DNA from: Onthophagus taurus
Taxonomy: Eukaryota; Arthropoda; Insecta; Coleoptera; Scarabaeidae
Direction of reading: 5' to 3'
DNA: 64,000 nt
Assembly (NCBI RefSeq): GCF_036711975.1
Contig: NC_091966.1
Coordinates: forward strand, 22,265,501 to 22,329,500
The position numbers were made by a program, and so were the translations under genes. The number at the start of each line of letters is the position of its first letter. Position 1 is the first letter of the stretch. The notes beneath the pieces are model-generated. The model was not told where the DNA came from and searched no databases. It saw only the letters and a program-made list of their open reading frames with translations. Shown here piece after piece: positions 63,731 through 64,000 of the stretch.

Positions 63731-64000
63731 ATGGAGAGTAATTTAGATGTACGACGATTAACCGCGGACGCGTTAAGATATGAGCTTAGAGTTAGGGGCG
63801 TTACTGAACAGTTGGCGCATGATGAAATGCGTCATTCATTGCGAAAATTTATTCGGTTAGAGAAAAACGCGAGCTTTACATTGCCGGAGTATCCGTTCAC
63901 ATTCGCACAGGACTCGAAAGCAATACGAGACGATCTAACGAAGGTAAAGGCTAAAATAGATGATTTTATGGGAATCGCGACATCTTCCGAATTTAAAAGA
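63731..64000 (+). CDS. gag: Gypsy-like Gag, N-terminal part, runs off the window
   Basis: 90 codons from the ATG at 63731, still open at the window end. LTADALRYELRVRGV and DEMRHSLRKFIRLEK resemble LSKEELSYEFAVRGL and VDEMRRLFASLLQKEK in the Gag at 3914-5197, so a related family. Confidence 0.7.
   Translation, partial: MESNLDVRRLTADALRYELRVRGVTEQLAHDEMRHSLRKFIRLEKNASFTLPEYPFTFAQDSKAIRDDLTKVKAKIDDFMGIATSSEFKR

Overview
This window is arthropod, most likely insect, nuclear DNA made almost entirely of mobile elements. I find no host single-copy gene, rRNA or tRNA gene. Pointers to an insect are Polinton/Maverick (adintovirus-like) elements, a BEL/Pao element with a primer site that fits tRNA-Tyr, Tc1/mariner elements, a Gypsy element and a satellite array. 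The species cannot be named from the sequence.

Layout. 1-977: spliced fragment of a zinc-finger gene of the kind fused to Polinton DNA polymerase. 980-1740: short repeats and a 21-bp palindrome. 1745-about 5870: Gypsy-like retrotransposon on the minus strand, cut off inside its integrase. 6090-9875: decayed DNA-transposon debris, including a mariner remnant, fold-back repeats and a microRNA-like hairpin. 10721-19475: 152-bp satellite with higher-order structure. 19476-61499: three Polintons inserted one inside another. 61500-61812: two satellite monomers. 61813-63292: terminal repeat of a fourth Polinton (D). 63493-64000: a transposase-type helix-turn-helix ORF and the start of a Gypsy-like gag.

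The nest. Element C (19476-61499) is an internally deleted Polinton with about 1.5-1.7 kb terminal inverted repeats (TIRs). A BEL/Pao retrotransposon (21307-27170, target duplication GAGAT) broke its penton gene. Polinton B (28304-58334, target duplication TACACT) broke its major capsid gene. B carries a matrix-metalloproteinase-like gene and a zinc-finger/PolB gene, itself broken by a mariner element (52935-55047, TA duplication). Polinton A (31351-48696, target duplication TATACC) landed in a 213-bp tandem array inside B and is almost complete.

Element A reads as a virus-like genome. The minus-strand block holds PolB, a chromodomain integrase, a fibre-like protein, an unknown conserved protein and a packaging ATPase. 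The plus-strand block holds a phospholipase A2-like protein, an adenain-type protease, penton, a basic protein, major capsid protein and three small proteins. The blocks diverge from a 47-bp spacer with a TATA box. The main new suggestions are: a perfect -1 frameshift heptamer (A AAA AAC) joining the PLA2-like ORF to a protease frame that has no upstream start codon; CTCF-type motifs in the TIRs of every Polinton here; an inverted repeat after polB kept in two diverged elements; a promoter-like module shared by polB and a TIR-proximal gene; and a metalloproteinase-hemopexin gene as Polinton cargo.
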